From: Mesorhizobium hawassense
GTDB taxonomy: Bacteria > Pseudomonadota > Alphaproteobacteria > Rhizobiales > Rhizobiaceae
DNA length: 64,000 nt
Direction: 5' to 3'
Assembly: GCF_003289945.1 (NCBI RefSeq)
Contig: NZ_QMBP01000003.1
Span: forward strand, 434,001 to 498,000
In this document: positions 9,954-20,247 of the stretch, piece by piece
Layout: every line of letters begins with the position of its first letter
Numbering within the stretch: position 1 is the first letter of the stretch
The notes under the pieces: generated by a model
The model's database searches: none
The model's input: the letters and a program-made list of their open reading frames with translations, nothing else
What the model was told of the DNA's origin: nothing
Program-made: the position numbers and the translations under genes

Positions 9954-10910
9954 TCAGCCTGCGAGCAGCGCCGCGGCCGTGCGTTCATCGGTGATGAGGC
10001 CGTTGACCAGCCGGCGGTTGACCGCCGCCAGGATGCCCGGCAGCTTGCGCTCGCCCATCGCCAAGGCGATGACCAGCGACTTCTCGCGCGACGGCAAGGC
10101 GGCGGATGAGACGCGGTCGTTGGTGATGCCTTCGATCATGCGGCCTTCGCGGTCGAACACCCAACCGACGATCTCCGCGATGCCGCCCGCCTTCTGCAGC
10201 GCCTTCAACTCGCTTTCCGAGATGAAACCGTCCTCATAGAGCGGCGCCTTCGGACCGAGATCGCCGATGCCGATGAAGGTGACGTCGGCCTCGGCAGCCA
10301 ATGCCAGGGTCGGCTGGATCATCGGCTGGTTGAGCAGCATGTCGCGCTCTTCCGGCGAGGAGGCGATGACCGGCAGCGGCATCGGAAAGGACCGCGCCTT
10401 GACACGGTCGGCCATGGTGAAGATGACGTTGTAGAAGGCGGCCGAGCCGTCGGGCGAGATGTTGCCGGTCAAGGACACCACCTTGTGCTGCGGGCATTCC
10501 ATCGGCGGCAGCTGCTCGATCGCCGCCTTCAGCGTGCGTCCGGTGCCGATCGCCATGACGATGGGGGAGTCCGAGCGCAGCCGGCGTTCGATCTCGGCCG
10601 CTGCGGCCTCGGCGATGCCGATCGTCGTCGAGCTCGAGGTCGGATCGCTCGGCACCACTTCGACGAGGTCGAGCGCGAAGCGCGAGCGCAGCCGGGCGGC
10701 GAGGTCGAGGCAATTGGCGATCGGATGGTCGACCCGCACCTTGATCAGTCCCTCCGACATGGCGAGCGACACCAGCCGCTGCGCCGTCTGCCTGGAGATG
10801 CCGAGCTTGGCGGCGATCTGGTCCTGTGTGTTGCCGGCAACATAGTAAAGCCAGCCGGCGCGCGCGGCGTCGTCCAACCTGGTGTTGCCGGTTTCCTGTC
10901 GCGAATTCAC
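9954..10910 (-). CDS. smoC: SorC/DeoR-type sugar-binding transcriptional regulator
   Basis: 318-aa SorC-family regulator: an HTH in residues 20-60 (DQIAAKLGISRQTAQRLVSL) followed by a large sugar-phosphate-binding domain (GIGDLGPKAPLYEDGFIS, IVGWVFDREGRMIEGI). The GTG at 10910 is chosen because GGGAGGCAGGAC precedes it. In known rhizobial smo loci a SorC regulator sits just upstream of smoE; here a LysR and a DUF1127 gene lie between, so the assignment rests on family plus position. Likely responds to a hexitol or its phosphate. Confidence 0.82.
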   Translation of the reverse strand: MNSRQETGNTRLDDAARAGWLYYVAGNTQDQIAAKLGISRQTAQRLVSLAMSEGLIKVRVDHPIANCLDLAARLRSRFALDLVEVVPSDPTSSSTTIGIAEAAAAEIERRLRSDSPIVMAIGTGRTLKAAIEQLPPMECPQHKVVSLTGNISPDGSAAFYNVIFTMADRVKARSFPMPLPVIASSPEERDMLLNQPMIQPTLALAAEADVTFIGIGDLGPKAPLYEDGFISESELKALQKAGGIAEIVGWVFDREGRMIEGITNDRVSSAALPSREKSLVIALAMGERKLPGILAAVNRRLVNGLITDERTAAALLAG

Positions 10911-11118
10911 GTCCTGCCTCCCAGCCCGCGCGATGCTGAAACGGGCGCCATAGCTTACAGCGATTACGCCAACGCGCAATTGTCTATCGAAAGAGCAATT
11001 GCTTGGGCGCGTTCCTGCCTCCTCAAGGATCAAGACGTCGCTTGTCCAACCATTTGCCAGCGGGACGGTTTATCTCGACCGGGAAACGCATTAAGGGGAG
11101 CGGCGAAGGGAGCCGCGC

Positions 11119-11751
11119 ATGACGCCGAAAGCCGTTTTCTGGGATATGGACGGAACGCTGGTCGACAGCGAGCCGCTGCATGAGGCAGCACTTGCGGCCG
11201 CCTTGCGCAGCGTCGGCATCGCCCCGCCGCACGACCTGCATGAACGGGTGCTGGGTATCGCCGCGTGGCCGGTCTACGAGATGCTGCGCGACCAGTTCGG
11301 CCTGTCATTGCCGTTCGACGACTGGATCGTGCGCAAATACGATCACTATTTGCCGATGGCCGAGACGCTGAAGCCGCGCCCCGGCGCGATCGAGGTGTTC
11401 GACGAATTGCGCGCGCTCGGCGTCGAGCAGGCGGTGGTGTCGAATTCCGATCGGCTGATCGTCGACGCCAATCTGACCGCCGTCGGCCTCACTTATCCCG
11501 GTATGCTAACGGTCAGCCGCAACGACGTGATCGACGGCAAGCCGCTTCCCGAGCCCTTCCTGCGCGCCGCCTATCTCGCCGGCGTCGATCCGGCGGACGC
11601 ATTCGCCGTCGACGACAGCCTCACCGGCGCCATGGCCGGGCTGGCCGCCGGCATGAAGACGATCTTCTGGCCGGAAGCGCCGATGGCAGGACCGCCCGGC
11701 GCCATCGTCATCAACAGCGCCGAGGAATTACGGGCGCAATTGGGGCTCTGA
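11119..11751 (+). CDS. HAD-family hydrolase, hexitol/sugar phosphatase-like
   Basis: 210-aa HAD hydrolase. Motif I is WDMDGTLVDSE with Asp9 and Asp11; motif II is VVSNSD; the motif III lysine is in DGKPLPEPF; motif IV is FAVDDS. A C1 helical cap covers about residues 16-80. Resembles 2-deoxyglucose-6-phosphatase/HxpB-type enzymes. Divergent from smoC across about 200 bp, so it may share its regulatory region. GGGGAGCGGCGAAGGGAG upstream provides the ribosome site. Substrate unknown. Confidence 0.85.
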   Translation: MTPKAVFWDMDGTLVDSEPLHEAALAAALRSVGIAPPHDLHERVLGIAAWPVYEMLRDQFGLSLPFDDWIVRKYDHYLPMAETLKPRPGAIEVFDELRALGVEQAVVSNSDRLIVDANLTAVGLTYPGMLTVSRNDVIDGKPLPEPFLRAAYLAGVDPADAFAVDDSLTGAMAGLAAGMKTIFWPEAPMAGPPGAIVINSAEELRAQLGL

Positions 11752-11768
11752 GCAAGCTTTCAGAGGTC

Positions 11769-11812
11769 GGCGCCGCCCCTCATCCGCCCTTCGGGCACCT
11801 TCTCCCCGTGAA
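11769..11812. repeat. RIME-like half element
   Basis: CGGCGCCGCCCCTCATCCGC followed by a CTTCTCCCCGTG edge matches the arms of the longer repeats at 27420-27482 and 29492-29646. It lies just after the HAD gene and has no coding sense. Such mosaic palindromic elements are common between genes in Rhizobiales. Confidence 0.6.
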
Positions 11813-11867
11813 ACGCCACGGCATACACGCATTTCCAAGCGGCTGGTCCTTGGCGATAGCGTGCGTG

Positions 11868-12135
11868 GCAGCTTGGCGCATGCATTGTCTAATGTAGCGC
11901 TGGTCGACCCCCACTCCGTCTCGGCTTCGCCGAGCCACCTCTCCCCCGATCGACGGGGTAGAGGAAAGCGCCAAGCTTTCTTGTGGTCAACGCGCGTCCA
12001 GCAACGCTACTTCCTTTCCCTCCGGAGAGGGGAAAGGTGGCGCTGCGAAGCAGCGACGGATTGGGGGAACCACGTGGCAATCAAGCTTCGGGCCGATCAG
12101 TCACGCCAGTCACACAAGATATATGCATAGCGTAG
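11868..12135 (+). repeat. 268-bp dispersed repeat, copy A (inverted relative to copy B)
   Basis: Reads GCAGCTTGGCGCATGCATTG, then CTCCGTCTCGGCTTCGCCGA, then GCGAAGCAGCGACGGATTGG, and ends near TATGCATAGCGTAG. The reverse complement closely matches 31737-32012 along the whole length with a few substitutions and small indels. It has internal palindromes (GGCTTCGCCGAGCC, GCTGCGAAGCAGC) and no coding sense, and occupies most of the 394-bp gap between the HAD and aldolase genes. Probably a non-autonomous mobile or RIME-mosaic element. Confidence 0.85.
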
Positions 12136-12145
12136 TGAAAACGCC

Positions 12146-12913
12146 TCAATTCCGGTAGACCGGCTCTTCCTCGTCGAGGATTGCCTTCAGCTCGGCCAGA
12201 TGGCGTTCGGCCTGGCCGGGATAGTCGTCCATCTCGCTCGCGGTCTTTTCGGCGATCTCGTCGGAGAGCGTGCGCAGCGGCCGGCCGGTCCACAGCGCCT
12301 TGATGTAGGTCTCGGCGGCGCGCTCGAAATAGAACATGCGGTTGAAGGTGTCCGCGACACTGTCGCCGATGACCATGACGCCGTGATTGCCCATGACCAT
12401 CACCTTGACCTTGGGATCGGTCAGAAGCTGCGAGCAGCGCTCTCCCTCCTCCTCGAAAGCCAGCCCGCCGTAGTTGGCGTCGACGACATGGCGGTTGAAG
12501 AACATGGCTGAGTTCTGGTCGACAGGCGGTAAGGTCGAATCGGCCAGCGAGGCAAGCACCGTGGCGTGGATCGAATGGACATGCATGGCGCAGCGCGCAT
12601 GCCGGACGTTGCGATGGATGGCGCCATGCAGGCCCCAGGCGGTCGGGTCGGGCGCATTGGGGCCGGAGAGCGTTTCGGGGTCGTTGGCGTCGATCAAAAG
12701 CAGGTCGCTCGCCTTGATGCGCGAGAAATGCACCTGGTTCGGGTTCATCAGGAACTTCGTACCGTCCTCGTTGACCGACAGCGAGAAGTGGTTGGCCACC
12801 GCCTCATGCATGTTGAGCCGGGCGGTCCAGCGGAAGGCGGCGGCGAGGTCGACCCGCTCCTTGTAATAGGGCAGGTTGCTCAGCGGCTCCTTGTGCAGGC
12901 GGGCAAGGCTCAT
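12146..12913 (-). CDS. Class II aldolase/adducin family protein
   Basis: 255-aa zinc-dependent class II aldolase/adducin domain protein. Metal ligands are suggested by MHVHSIHA (HVH motif) and GNHGVMVIG (late His). An ANHFSLSVNEDGTKFL block near the N-terminus matches the substrate pocket of decarboxylases/epimerases in this superfamily. ATG chosen because GGAGGATTTTCG precedes it. Follows ureG by about 75 bp in the same direction but is not a known urease gene. Substrate unknown; fuculose-phosphate aldolase-like or a decarboxylase are alternatives. Confidence 0.82.
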   Translation of the reverse strand: MSLARLHKEPLSNLPYYKERVDLAAAFRWTARLNMHEAVANHFSLSVNEDGTKFLMNPNQVHFSRIKASDLLLIDANDPETLSGPNAPDPTAWGLHGAIHRNVRHARCAMHVHSIHATVLASLADSTLPPVDQNSAMFFNRHVVDANYGGLAFEEEGERCSQLLTDPKVKVMVMGNHGVMVIGDSVADTFNRMFYFERAAETYIKALWTGRPLRTLSDEIAEKTASEMDDYPGQAERHLAELKAILDEEEPVYRN

Positions 12914-12988
12914 CGAAAATCCTCCGGGTTTTCCAAACAATGCCGAACCCAGCCCCGACCAGCAACCGCAAACTGGTAGGTCAGAGAG

Positions 12989-13617
<629 letters not shown>

Positions 13618-13621
<4 letters not shown>

Positions 13622-14058
13622 GCCGGAAACTCCGAAATAGCAAGGATGGCGAAGCTGAGCCCAATCACCAGGCAGAGCGGCGAATAGAGGCGCTGGTCGA
13701 GCCGCGCGAAAGGCTGTTCGGAGGCGAGCCGGCGCCACCAGGGCGTGAAGCCGGCAATGCCGCGGCCGAGAAAGACGAGGCCGATCATCAACGCCGTGAC
13801 GGCCAGGCCCTCCCTTGGAAAGGGCGTGGCAAAAACGCCGGCCAGCGCCAGCGGCCAGAGCGTCGCCAATACTAGGCAGGCCGCGACGGCGAAGCTCGCG
13901 ACTGCCGACGGCATCTCATCGACGCCGCGGAAGCCGACGACGGCGCGCGCGCAGGATGCCTTGTCGGTGCCCGGCCAGATGCCGCCTATGCCCCAATATA
14001 CGTGCAGCGAGGTGATCAGAAGCAGGACGAAGGAGAGGATGATGGCGAGGGCGGTCAT
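13618..14058 (-). CDS. DUF3995-like integral membrane protein
   Basis: 146-aa protein with four hydrophobic stretches (residues 4-24, 55-75, 82-102, 122-142) and the [14 protein letters not shown] block typical of DUF3995. It is embedded between ureF and ureG with 4-nt overlaps on both sides, so it is co-translated with the urease accessory genes. A membrane role in nickel or urea handling is possible, but no metal-binding motif is visible. Confidence 0.82.
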
Positions 14059-14726
14059 GAGCGGAACAGCCGCGAGTATTGCGTTTCGTGCTGCATCGCC
14101 ATGATCTCTGACATGAAAGCCGCGCCGCCGAGATCGTCGAGCGTCGAAGCCGCGGCGCGAGCGGAAGTCGTCAAGGCCAAAGGCTCAAAGCCGGCTAACA
14201 ATGCGACGGCATCGGTTTGGCCAACGACACCGAGCCTGATCGCCGCCTGGACGAGATTGGAGAAGAAGGCCTGCAGGAAGGCGGACAGCGCTTCTGGGAG
14301 ACCGACACCGCCGCTGCCGGCAACAGCACCGACTGCGATGCAATAGGGGCAATCGGCCGGCAGACGCTGCAGCGCCGGCGACGGCCAGGCGGACGCCGCC
14401 TGGAGGAAGGCCGAGCCCTGCAGCATGGTTTCGGTATGACGCTCCTGTGAGCCGGCGAGCGCCTCGGCCAGAGCTGCAACCTCGTTGACGTCGCCGCCGT
14501 CGCGCGCGCGACGCCAGCTTTCAGCGAAGAGCACGGCGTCGTTCCAGCCCGAACCCATCTCGACCAGCGTCTCCAGCCAGCCGGCCAGATCCTGGCGATC
14601 GGCGATCAGCCCGTCATGTACCGCGCGCTCGAGCCCATGGCTGTAGGAGAAGCCACCGACCGGAAAGGCCGGCGACAGCCAGGCCATCAGCCGCAAAAGC
14701 GCGACGCTGGAAGACCGCTCAGTCAT
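14055..14726 (-). CDS. ureF: Urease accessory protein UreF
   Basis: 223-aa helical chaperone that forms the UreDFG activation complex and acts on the UreG GTPase. Characteristic blocks: [18 protein letters not shown] near the N-terminus and [13 protein letters not shown] at the C-terminus. ATG at 14726 overlaps the ureE stop by 8 nt. A longer frame starting in the ureE His-coding tail is an artefact of that repetitive DNA. Confidence 0.95.
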   Translation of the reverse strand: MTERSSSVALLRLMAWLSPAFPVGGFSYSHGLERAVHDGLIADRQDLAGWLETLVEMGSGWNDAVLFAESWRRARDGGDVNEVAALAEALAGSQERHTETMLQGSAFLQAASAWPSPALQRLPADCPYCIAVGAVAGSGGVGLPEALSAFLQAFFSNLVQAAIRLGVVGQTDAVALLAGFEPLALTTSARAAASTLDDLGGAAFMSEIMAMQHETQYSRLFRS

Positions 14727-15306
14727 GGTGATGGTGGTGACCATGGTCGTGGTGGTGATGGTCGTGATCATGATGGTCGTGCGCGTGATCATGGTCGTGA
14801 TGATCGTGACCATGATGATCATGCGCATGATCGTGGCCGTGCCCGGAATAGGCGCCGCGCACCGGGCTGAACGGTTGCAGAACCTCGCTCACTTTGGCGC
14901 CGAGGCCTTCGAGCATTGCCTTGATGACATGGTCGCGGAGGATGAGGATGCGGCTCGGCTCGATCGCCGCCGCGAGATGGCGGTTGCCGATGTGCCAGGC
15001 GAGCTCGGCAAGGTGCACGGCATCGCGGGCACGGATATCGTAGACCTCCTGCGGCGCCGCGACGATTTCGAGCTGGCGGCCGTCTTCCAGCACCAGCCGG
15101 TCACCATTCGCGAGTGCGACGGGTTCGGGCAGGTCGACCAGCACCTTGTCACCGGCCGTCGTCTCGATGGCGCGGCGGCGCAGATGCCGCTCGTCATGCG
15201 GCAGCATGGCCTTGTCATAGGGCGCAGCCGAGCCGGCTTCGCCGGCAGGAAGAACCGAAACGGCGCGCGGGAACTTGGTGAAATCGGTGGTGATGTTGAG
15301 TTTCAT
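14719..15306 (-). CDS. ureE: Urease nickel metallochaperone UreE with long His/Asp tail
   Basis: 195 aa. N-terminal peptide-binding domain and central metal-binding domain ([10 protein letters not shown] carries the conserved dimer-interface His, followed by [13 protein letters not shown]). The last 42 residues contain 25 His mixed with Asp, Gly and Ala, a nickel-storage tail longer than in many rhizobial UreE. The tail is encoded by low-complexity CATGAT/GACCAT DNA (about 14722-14850), a likely site of length variation. Overlaps the GST stop by 4 nt. Confidence 0.96.
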   Translation of the reverse strand: MKLNITTDFTKFPRAVSVLPAGEAGSAAPYDKAMLPHDERHLRRRAIETTAGDKVLVDLPEPVALANGDRLVLEDGRQLEIVAAPQEVYDIRARDAVHLAELAWHIGNRHLAAAIEPSRILILRDHVIKAMLEGLGAKVSEVLQPFSPVRGAYSGHGHDHAHDHHGHDHHDHDHAHDHHDHDHHHHDHGHHHHHD

Positions 15307-15908
15307 TTCATGGCTCCGCCATTGGCTTGCGCGCGGCCGCGAGCAGGTCGCGACAGCACGCGGTCGAAATAGGCGCCGACCCGGTCAGAGTCGATCGGGA
15401 ATCTTCCGGCACGCGCCCAGGCGCCCATGTCGCCGAGCAGCACGTCGACAGCTGAGAACCGATCGCCCAACGCAAAGGGCTTATCGCCAAGCCGGCGGTC
15501 CAGCGCCTTTATTTCGGATGCGAAATCATAGATCGTGGCCGGGCCGACATCGACCCGGATGTCCTTGGGCAAGAGGAAGCGGTGGCGCAGCTTGTTCCAC
15601 AATGGCGCTTCCAGCTCGCTCTGGGCGAAATGCATCCAGGAATCCATCTCGGCGCGGCCGGCAAGACCGGAATTGGCGCCCATGCCTTTGTCGGCATGCT
15701 TGTCCGCCAGATAGACGCAGATCGCCGCCGAATCCGTGATTTTCAGATCGCCGTCGATCAGGATCGGCACCTTGCCCGACGGGTTGAGCGCATAGGCCTC
15801 GGGTGAGCGCAGCGTGACCTCGGCGAACTCATAGGGCTCCCCGAGTTCCTCGAGCATCCAGAGAACGCGGCTGACCCGGGATCCGCGTGATCCGACGGCC
15901 TTGTACAT
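15303..15908 (-). CDS. Glutathione S-transferase family protein
   Basis: 201 aa. Thioredoxin-like N-terminal domain ([41 protein letters not shown]), then an all-helical C-terminal domain with [17 protein letters not shown]. Conjugation or disulfide activity on an unknown substrate. Its placement inside the urease operon, overlapping ureE, is odd; no direct role in urease maturation is known to me. Confidence 0.88.
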   Translation of the reverse strand: MYKAVGSRGSRVSRVLWMLEELGEPYEFAEVTLRSPEAYALNPSGKVPILIDGDLKITDSAAICVYLADKHADKGMGANSGLAGRAEMDSWMHFAQSELEAPLWNKLRHRFLLPKDIRVDVGPATIYDFASEIKALDRRLGDKPFALGDRFSAVDVLLGDMGAWARAGRFPIDSDRVGAYFDRVLSRPARGRAQANGGAMK

Positions 15909-15951
15909 GGTTGAACCCTCTTTCCTCGCGACCCTAGACGATTGCTCCCGA

Positions 15952-16545
15952 TCAGACGATGGTGTCGAAGAGCCGCAGGATGAACGAAATCTGATAGATC
16001 AGCGCAACCGCCACGAAGGCGATATGGAAGCGGCGGTCGCGCACCAGGATCGCCACGAGGCAGAGCGCCACGAAGACCGGGGTGCGGATCAGATATTCGT
16101 TGCCGAAGCGGGCGAAATGCTCCGGGCCCTTGAGCAGCGTGTCGACGACATCGAGCAGGTAGGTCGCGCCAAGCAGCCCGAAGAACCAGGCGCGGCGCGA
16201 ATAAAAATAGTCCTCGTAGCCGGTGTAATCGAGCATCGAATCCGGAAACAGTAGCGCGCAGAGCAGGAACAGGGTGATGGCGTAGAAGATGATGAAGAGA
16301 TATTTGCCGAAGGTCCAGTTCTCGATGGCGTAGAGCCCGAACTCCCACCACCAGAAATGCACCAGCATCAACAGCACCGAGGCGACCCAGGCAAGGTGCA
16401 CCGCATAGAGCCGGTACTGGCCGGGATGCTGGACGATGTGGGCGGTTCCCGAAAGCAGCCGGGTGACGCCAAGGCCGATCACCATGCCCATGACGATGCG
16501 GATATGCGGGAAGATGTCGTGGGGAGAAGCGATTTCGGTGGCCAT
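15952..16545 (-). CDS. Integral membrane protein of unknown function
   Basis: 197 aa with about six hydrophobic segments (near 16-34, 47-66, 80-99, 120-138, 150-167, 173-191). Aromatic-rich patch MLVHFWWWEFGLYAIENW. No recognised domain. Same direction as the urease genes, lying between ureC and the GST gene, so probably co-transcribed. Confidence 0.75.
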   Translation of the reverse strand: MATEIASPHDIFPHIRIVMGMVIGLGVTRLLSGTAHIVQHPGQYRLYAVHLAWVASVLLMLVHFWWWEFGLYAIENWTFGKYLFIIFYAITLFLLCALLFPDSMLDYTGYEDYFYSRRAWFFGLLGATYLLDVVDTLLKGPEHFARFGNEYLIRTPVFVALCLVAILVRDRRFHIAFVAVALIYQISFILRLFDTIV

Positions 16546-16570
16546 CTACGAGCAGACCCGATCATTGAAG

Positions 16571-17005
16571 TCAGTCATACCACAGCCATAGCTTTCGGTA
16601 GCCCGCAGGAACTTCAACCTGCTCGGCCGGTAGATGATCCACATCGCCTTCCCAAGTTTCGTCCGGTTCAAACCCTGACGGCAACCAGCCGACGACATCT
16701 TCTTCACCGGCGCGCGTTGTGACGACGACCTTGTCGGAGAACGGCCATTCTCCATCATCACACTGCACAATTGCTATCCGAACGTCGTGAACTTCGGGCC
16801 TTTTGCGTATCGACTGAAATGTTGCCAGAATCGTATCATTGTCCGGCGCCTCCGCACTGTTGCAGAGCAATCCGGCTTCACCTTCAGCCCCATCAAAATA
16901 TTCTTCCAGCGTAACAAGCGGCATGGTGAGCGGGGTAACGCCGCCATTGTATTTTCGCAGCGCGCCCATCTTGGAAATCACCGCCAGCTTCTTTTGCTCA
17001 TTCAT
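16571..17005 (-). CDS. Hypothetical acidic protein
   Basis: 144-aa soluble acidic protein, no signal peptide, C-terminus YRKLWLWYD. Blocks of note: VTLEEYFDGAEGEAGLLCN and VVTTRAGEEDVVGWLPSGFE. Not recognised. It sits 33 bp after ureC in the same orientation. It may be an acquired insertion within the urease cluster. Confidence 0.65.
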   Translation of the reverse strand: MNEQKKLAVISKMGALRKYNGGVTPLTMPLVTLEEYFDGAEGEAGLLCNSAEAPDNDTILATFQSIRKRPEVHDVRIAIVQCDDGEWPFSDKVVVTTRAGEEDVVGWLPSGFEPDETWEGDVDHLPAEQVEVPAGYRKLWLWYD

Positions 17006-17038
17006 GGATGCGTCCGATATTCTGTGGGCGCACCGATC

Positions 17039-18751
17039 CTAAAACAGAAAATACCGCTGCGCCATCGGCAGCACCGTCGCCGGCTCACAGGTCAGGAGCT
17101 CGCCGTCGGCGCGCACCTCGTAGGTTTCCGGATCGACTTCGACATGAGGGGTGGCGTCGTTGAGCACCATCGAGTGCTTGCCGATGCCGCCGCGCGTGTT
17201 CTCGACCGCGATCATCGCCTTATCGACACCCAGCCTGCCCTGCAGGCCGGCATCGAAGGCGGCCTTCGAGACGAAGGTGACCGAAGAATTGGTCAGCGCC
17301 TTGCCATAGGCGCCGAACATCGGCCGGTAGTGCATCGGCTGCGGCGTCGGGATCGAGGCGTTGGGATCGCCCATGGGTGCGGCGGCGATCGTGCCGCCGA
17401 CCAGCACCATCTCCGGCTTCACGCCGAAGAAGGCCGGGTTCCAGAGCACCAGATCGGCGCGTTTGCCGACCGTTATCGAGCCGATCTCCTTCGACAGGCC
17501 GTGCGCGATCGCCGGGTTGATCGTGTATTTGGCGATGTAGCGGCGGACGCGGAAATTGTCATTGTCGCCGGTCTCGCCGGGCAGCGCGCCACGCTGGCGC
17601 TTCATCTTGTCGGCGGTCTGCCAGCAGCGGATCGCCACCTCGCCGACACGGCCCATGGCCTGGCTGTCGGAAGAGATGATCGAGAAGGCGCCGATGTCGT
17701 GCAGGATGTCCTCGGCCGCGATCGTCTCCTTGCGGATGCGGCTTTCGGCAAAGGCGATGTCCTCGGGGATCGACGGCGAAAGATGATGGCAGACCATCAG
17801 CATGTCGAGATGCTCGGCGAGCGTGTTGACGGTGTATGGCCGGGTCGGATTGGTCGAGGACGGGATGACGTTGGGCAGGCCGCAGACCTTGATGATGTCG
17901 GGCGCGTGGCCGCCGCCGGCGCCCTCGGTGTGGAAGGCATGGATGGTGCGGCCCTTGATCGCCGCCACCGTGTTCTCGACGAAGCCGGACTCGTTCAGCG
18001 TGTCGGTGTGGATCATCACCTGCACGTCGTAATCGTCGGCGACCGACAGGCAGCAGTCGATCGCCGCCGGCGTCGTGCCCCAGTCCTCATGCAGCTTCAG
18101 CGAGCAGGCGCCGGCCAGCACCATCTCCTCGAGCGCCGCCGGCTTTGAGGCATTGCCCTTGCCGGACAGGCCGATATTCATCGGGAAGGCGTCGAAGGAC
18201 TGGATCATGCGCGCCATGTGCCATGGCCCCGGCGTGCAGGTGGTGGCCAGGGTGCCGTGCGCCGGACCGGTGCCGCCGCCCAGCATCGTCGTGATGCCGC
18301 TCATCAGCGCTTCCTCGATCTGCTGCGGGCAGATGAAATGGATATGCGCGTCGAAGCCGCCGGCCGTCAGGATCTTACCTTCGCCGGCGATGATCTCGGT
18401 GCCCGGGCCGATGATGATGGTGACGCCATCCTGCGTATCGGGATTACCGGCCTTGCCGATTGCCGCGATGCGGCCATCCTTCAGGCCGATATCGGCCTTT
18501 ACGATGCCGGCTAGCGCGTCGACGACCAGCGCGTTGGTGATGACGGTGTCGACGGCGCCGCCCGCCCGCGTGACCTGGCTCTGGCCCATGCCGTCGCGGA
18601 TGACCTTGCCGCCGCCGAATTTCACTTCCTCGCCGTAAACGGTGAGATCCTTCTCGACCTCGATGAACAGCTCGGTGTCGGCAAGCCGCACCTTGTCGCC
18701 GACCGTCGGGCCATACATCTGCGCATAGGAAGCGCGGGTTATCCTGGCCAT
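17039..18751 (-). CDS. ureC: Urease alpha subunit (catalytic)
   Basis: Hydrolyses urea to ammonia and carbamate at a di-nickel site. The 570-aa length is normal. Nickel ligands are visible: His136 and His138 (DAHIHFICP), the carbamylated Lys219 (SLKLHEDWG), His248 (MIHTD), His274 ([12 protein letters not shown]) and Asp362 (SSDSQAMGR); the flap Cys321-His322 is in [14 protein letters not shown]. All key residues are intact. ATG at 18751 gives the canonical start [18 protein letters not shown]. Separated from ureB by two plus-strand genes, which is unusual for a urease operon. Confidence 0.98.
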   Translation of the reverse strand: MARITRASYAQMYGPTVGDKVRLADTELFIEVEKDLTVYGEEVKFGGGKVIRDGMGQSQVTRAGGAVDTVITNALVVDALAGIVKADIGLKDGRIAAIGKAGNPDTQDGVTIIIGPGTEIIAGEGKILTAGGFDAHIHFICPQQIEEALMSGITTMLGGGTGPAHGTLATTCTPGPWHMARMIQSFDAFPMNIGLSGKGNASKPAALEEMVLAGACSLKLHEDWGTTPAAIDCCLSVADDYDVQVMIHTDTLNESGFVENTVAAIKGRTIHAFHTEGAGGGHAPDIIKVCGLPNVIPSSTNPTRPYTVNTLAEHLDMLMVCHHLSPSIPEDIAFAESRIRKETIAAEDILHDIGAFSIISSDSQAMGRVGEVAIRCWQTADKMKRQRGALPGETGDNDNFRVRRYIAKYTINPAIAHGLSKEIGSITVGKRADLVLWNPAFFGVKPEMVLVGGTIAAAPMGDPNASIPTPQPMHYRPMFGAYGKALTNSSVTFVSKAAFDAGLQGRLGVDKAMIAVENTRGGIGKHSMVLNDATPHVEVDPETYEVRADGELLTCEPATVLPMAQRYFLF

Positions 18752-18933
18752 CAGCGATTGCTCCCGAAATTCAGGTTGCCAAAAATACGGTTGTTTGAGC
18801 GTGGGCTGCACATTGTCGCCATCCAATGGTCACGCAATGACCCGTTCGGCGACACCTTGCGCTCCCATTTGGCGGTTGAGGTGCGCGAGTCAGCCCAAAA
18901 CGACCGTTTGCCCAACCGATGGAAGGAACATCC

Positions 18934-19311
18934 ATGCGTAAAACGATAGTCATCGCCGCAGCCGCCACTCTGATGATGGCGGGCGCCGCGAGCGCCCAGC
19001 AGCAGCCAACGCCGCAGCCCAGTCCGGCGCCGACCGCACCAGCCGCGCCGAAGGGACAGCCCGCCGTGCCGACGATCCAGAGCGTCAACATCGTCGACAT
19101 CACAGAACTGCCCAAGGACACGCAGACGCAGGTCAACCAGATCGTGGCACAGCGCGGCGATGCCGGCCTGCAGACCTTGCGCAAGTCGATCGACGCGACG
19201 CCCAAGGTGAAATCCGCGCTCGAAGCCAAGGGCGTCAGCTCGGCGCAGGTGATCGCCGCCAGCATGCAGCCCAATGGCGCGCTGACGCTGATCACCAAGA
19301 AGGCAAGCTGA
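18934..19311 (+). CDS. Small secreted Pro/Gln-rich protein
   Basis: 125 aa. Signal peptide MRKTIVIAAAATLMMAGAASA, then a Gln/Pro-rich linker (about residues 22-45) and a folded C-terminal part with QVNQIVAQRGDAGLQTLRKS and VIAASMQPNGALTLITKKA. ATG chosen because GGAAGG lies 7 nt upstream. Transcribed against the urease genes between ureC and ureB. Family not recognised; likely periplasmic. Confidence 0.75.
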   Translation: MRKTIVIAAAATLMMAGAASAQQQPTPQPSPAPTAPAAPKGQPAVPTIQSVNIVDITELPKDTQTQVNQIVAQRGDAGLQTLRKSIDATPKVKSALEAKGVSSAQVIAASMQPNGALTLITKKAS

Positions 19312-19428
19312 CTGCATGCCAGGGCGGGCCGCCTTGCGGTCCGCCGTCCGGCTTTTGAAGGGAACCTCCGGCCTGGGAGGACCGTTTCGCTTCTTTCGCC
19401 CCGCCACGAGTTCAGTCAGGAGCGAGCG

Positions 19429-19914
19429 ATGGCGAATGCTCCGCGCCTTCGAAGATACATCCCAGTGGTCGTCGCTGCGCTTGTTCTGGCCACGCCACAC
19501 GCCGCCTTCCCGGCGCAGCCTCTGACCAATGACAAGTCCGTCTCGGCCATCGTCGATTCGAACATCCGGCAGGAAGAGACCTCCTCGCAAACCGAGGCCG
19601 GAAAGGTCATCACGGCCATCGACCGCACCCGCGAGAATATTGGCACGGTGCGCAAGACCACCAAGCTCGACACGGTCGACATCGTGTTCCTGACCGATGC
19701 GGCGCGCAGCGAAGGCGGGCCGCCGCCGGTGATCGAAAACAAGGTGAAGCAGCATAAGGACGACGTGGCCGAGCTGCGCCAGGAGATCGAGGCGAATGCG
19801 CTGCTCTTCAACGCGATCGATTCGCGGCGCGTGCTGGCCGAGGACGTGCTTGCGGTGGAGTTCGACAATCCCGGCAAGATCGTCATCTACGCCGCCGCCA
19901 AGCCGCCGAAATGA
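19429..19914 (+). CDS. Secreted hypothetical protein
   Basis: 161 aa. N-terminal signal (MANAPRLRRYIPVVVAALVLA up to about residue 29, AFPA cut), then an acidic helical domain with charged blocks (KQHKDDVAELRQEIEANALL) and a C-terminal beta segment DNPGKIVIYAAAK. CAGGAGCGAGCG precedes the ATG. Paired with the small secreted gene 120 bp upstream; together they interrupt the ureB-ureC order. Function unknown. Confidence 0.75.
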   Translation: MANAPRLRRYIPVVVAALVLATPHAAFPAQPLTNDKSVSAIVDSNIRQEETSSQTEAGKVITAIDRTRENIGTVRKTTKLDTVDIVFLTDAARSEGGPPPVIENKVKQHKDDVAELRQEIEANALLFNAIDSRRVLAEDVLAVEFDNPGKIVIYAAAKPPK

Positions 19915-19934
19915 TTTGAGGCCGCCGGCGGACG

Positions 19935-20240
19935 TCACAGCTTGCCCATCACCTTCTGCTGAAAACCATAGACCTCGCGCTTGCCGCCGAGCGGCACCAG
20001 CGTGACATCGCGCTCCTGCCCTGGCTCGAAGCGCATGGCGGTGCCGGCGGCGATATCGAGCCGCATGCCGCGCGCCTGCTCACGGTCGAATTTCAGGCCC
20101 TCATTGGTCTCGAAGAAGTGATAGTGGCTGCCGACCTGGACCGGACGGTCGCCACTGTTGGCGACCTTGAGCGTGACGGTCGGCCGCCCCTTGTTGAGTT
20201 CGATCTCGCCTTTGGCCGGGATGACTTCGCCGGGGATCAT
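19935..20240 (-). CDS. ureB: Urease beta subunit
   Basis: 101-aa structural subunit. Start [16 protein letters not shown] and blocks [19 protein letters not shown] and [13 protein letters not shown] are diagnostic. Short ureB gene typical of bacterial three-subunit ureases. Starts 7 nt after ureJ ends. It is cut off from ureC by two convergent plus-strand genes. Confidence 0.97.
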   Translation of the reverse strand: MIPGEVIPAKGEIELNKGRPTVTLKVANSGDRPVQVGSHYHFFETNEGLKFDREQARGMRLDIAAGTAMRFEPGQERDVTLVPLGGKREVYGFQQKVMGKL

Positions 20241-20247
20241 CGCGCCC

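Noticed and set aside
14725..15372. Plus-strand frame with a Val/Met-rich start opposite ureE
   Set aside because: Caused by the His-coding repeats of ureE read on the other strand.
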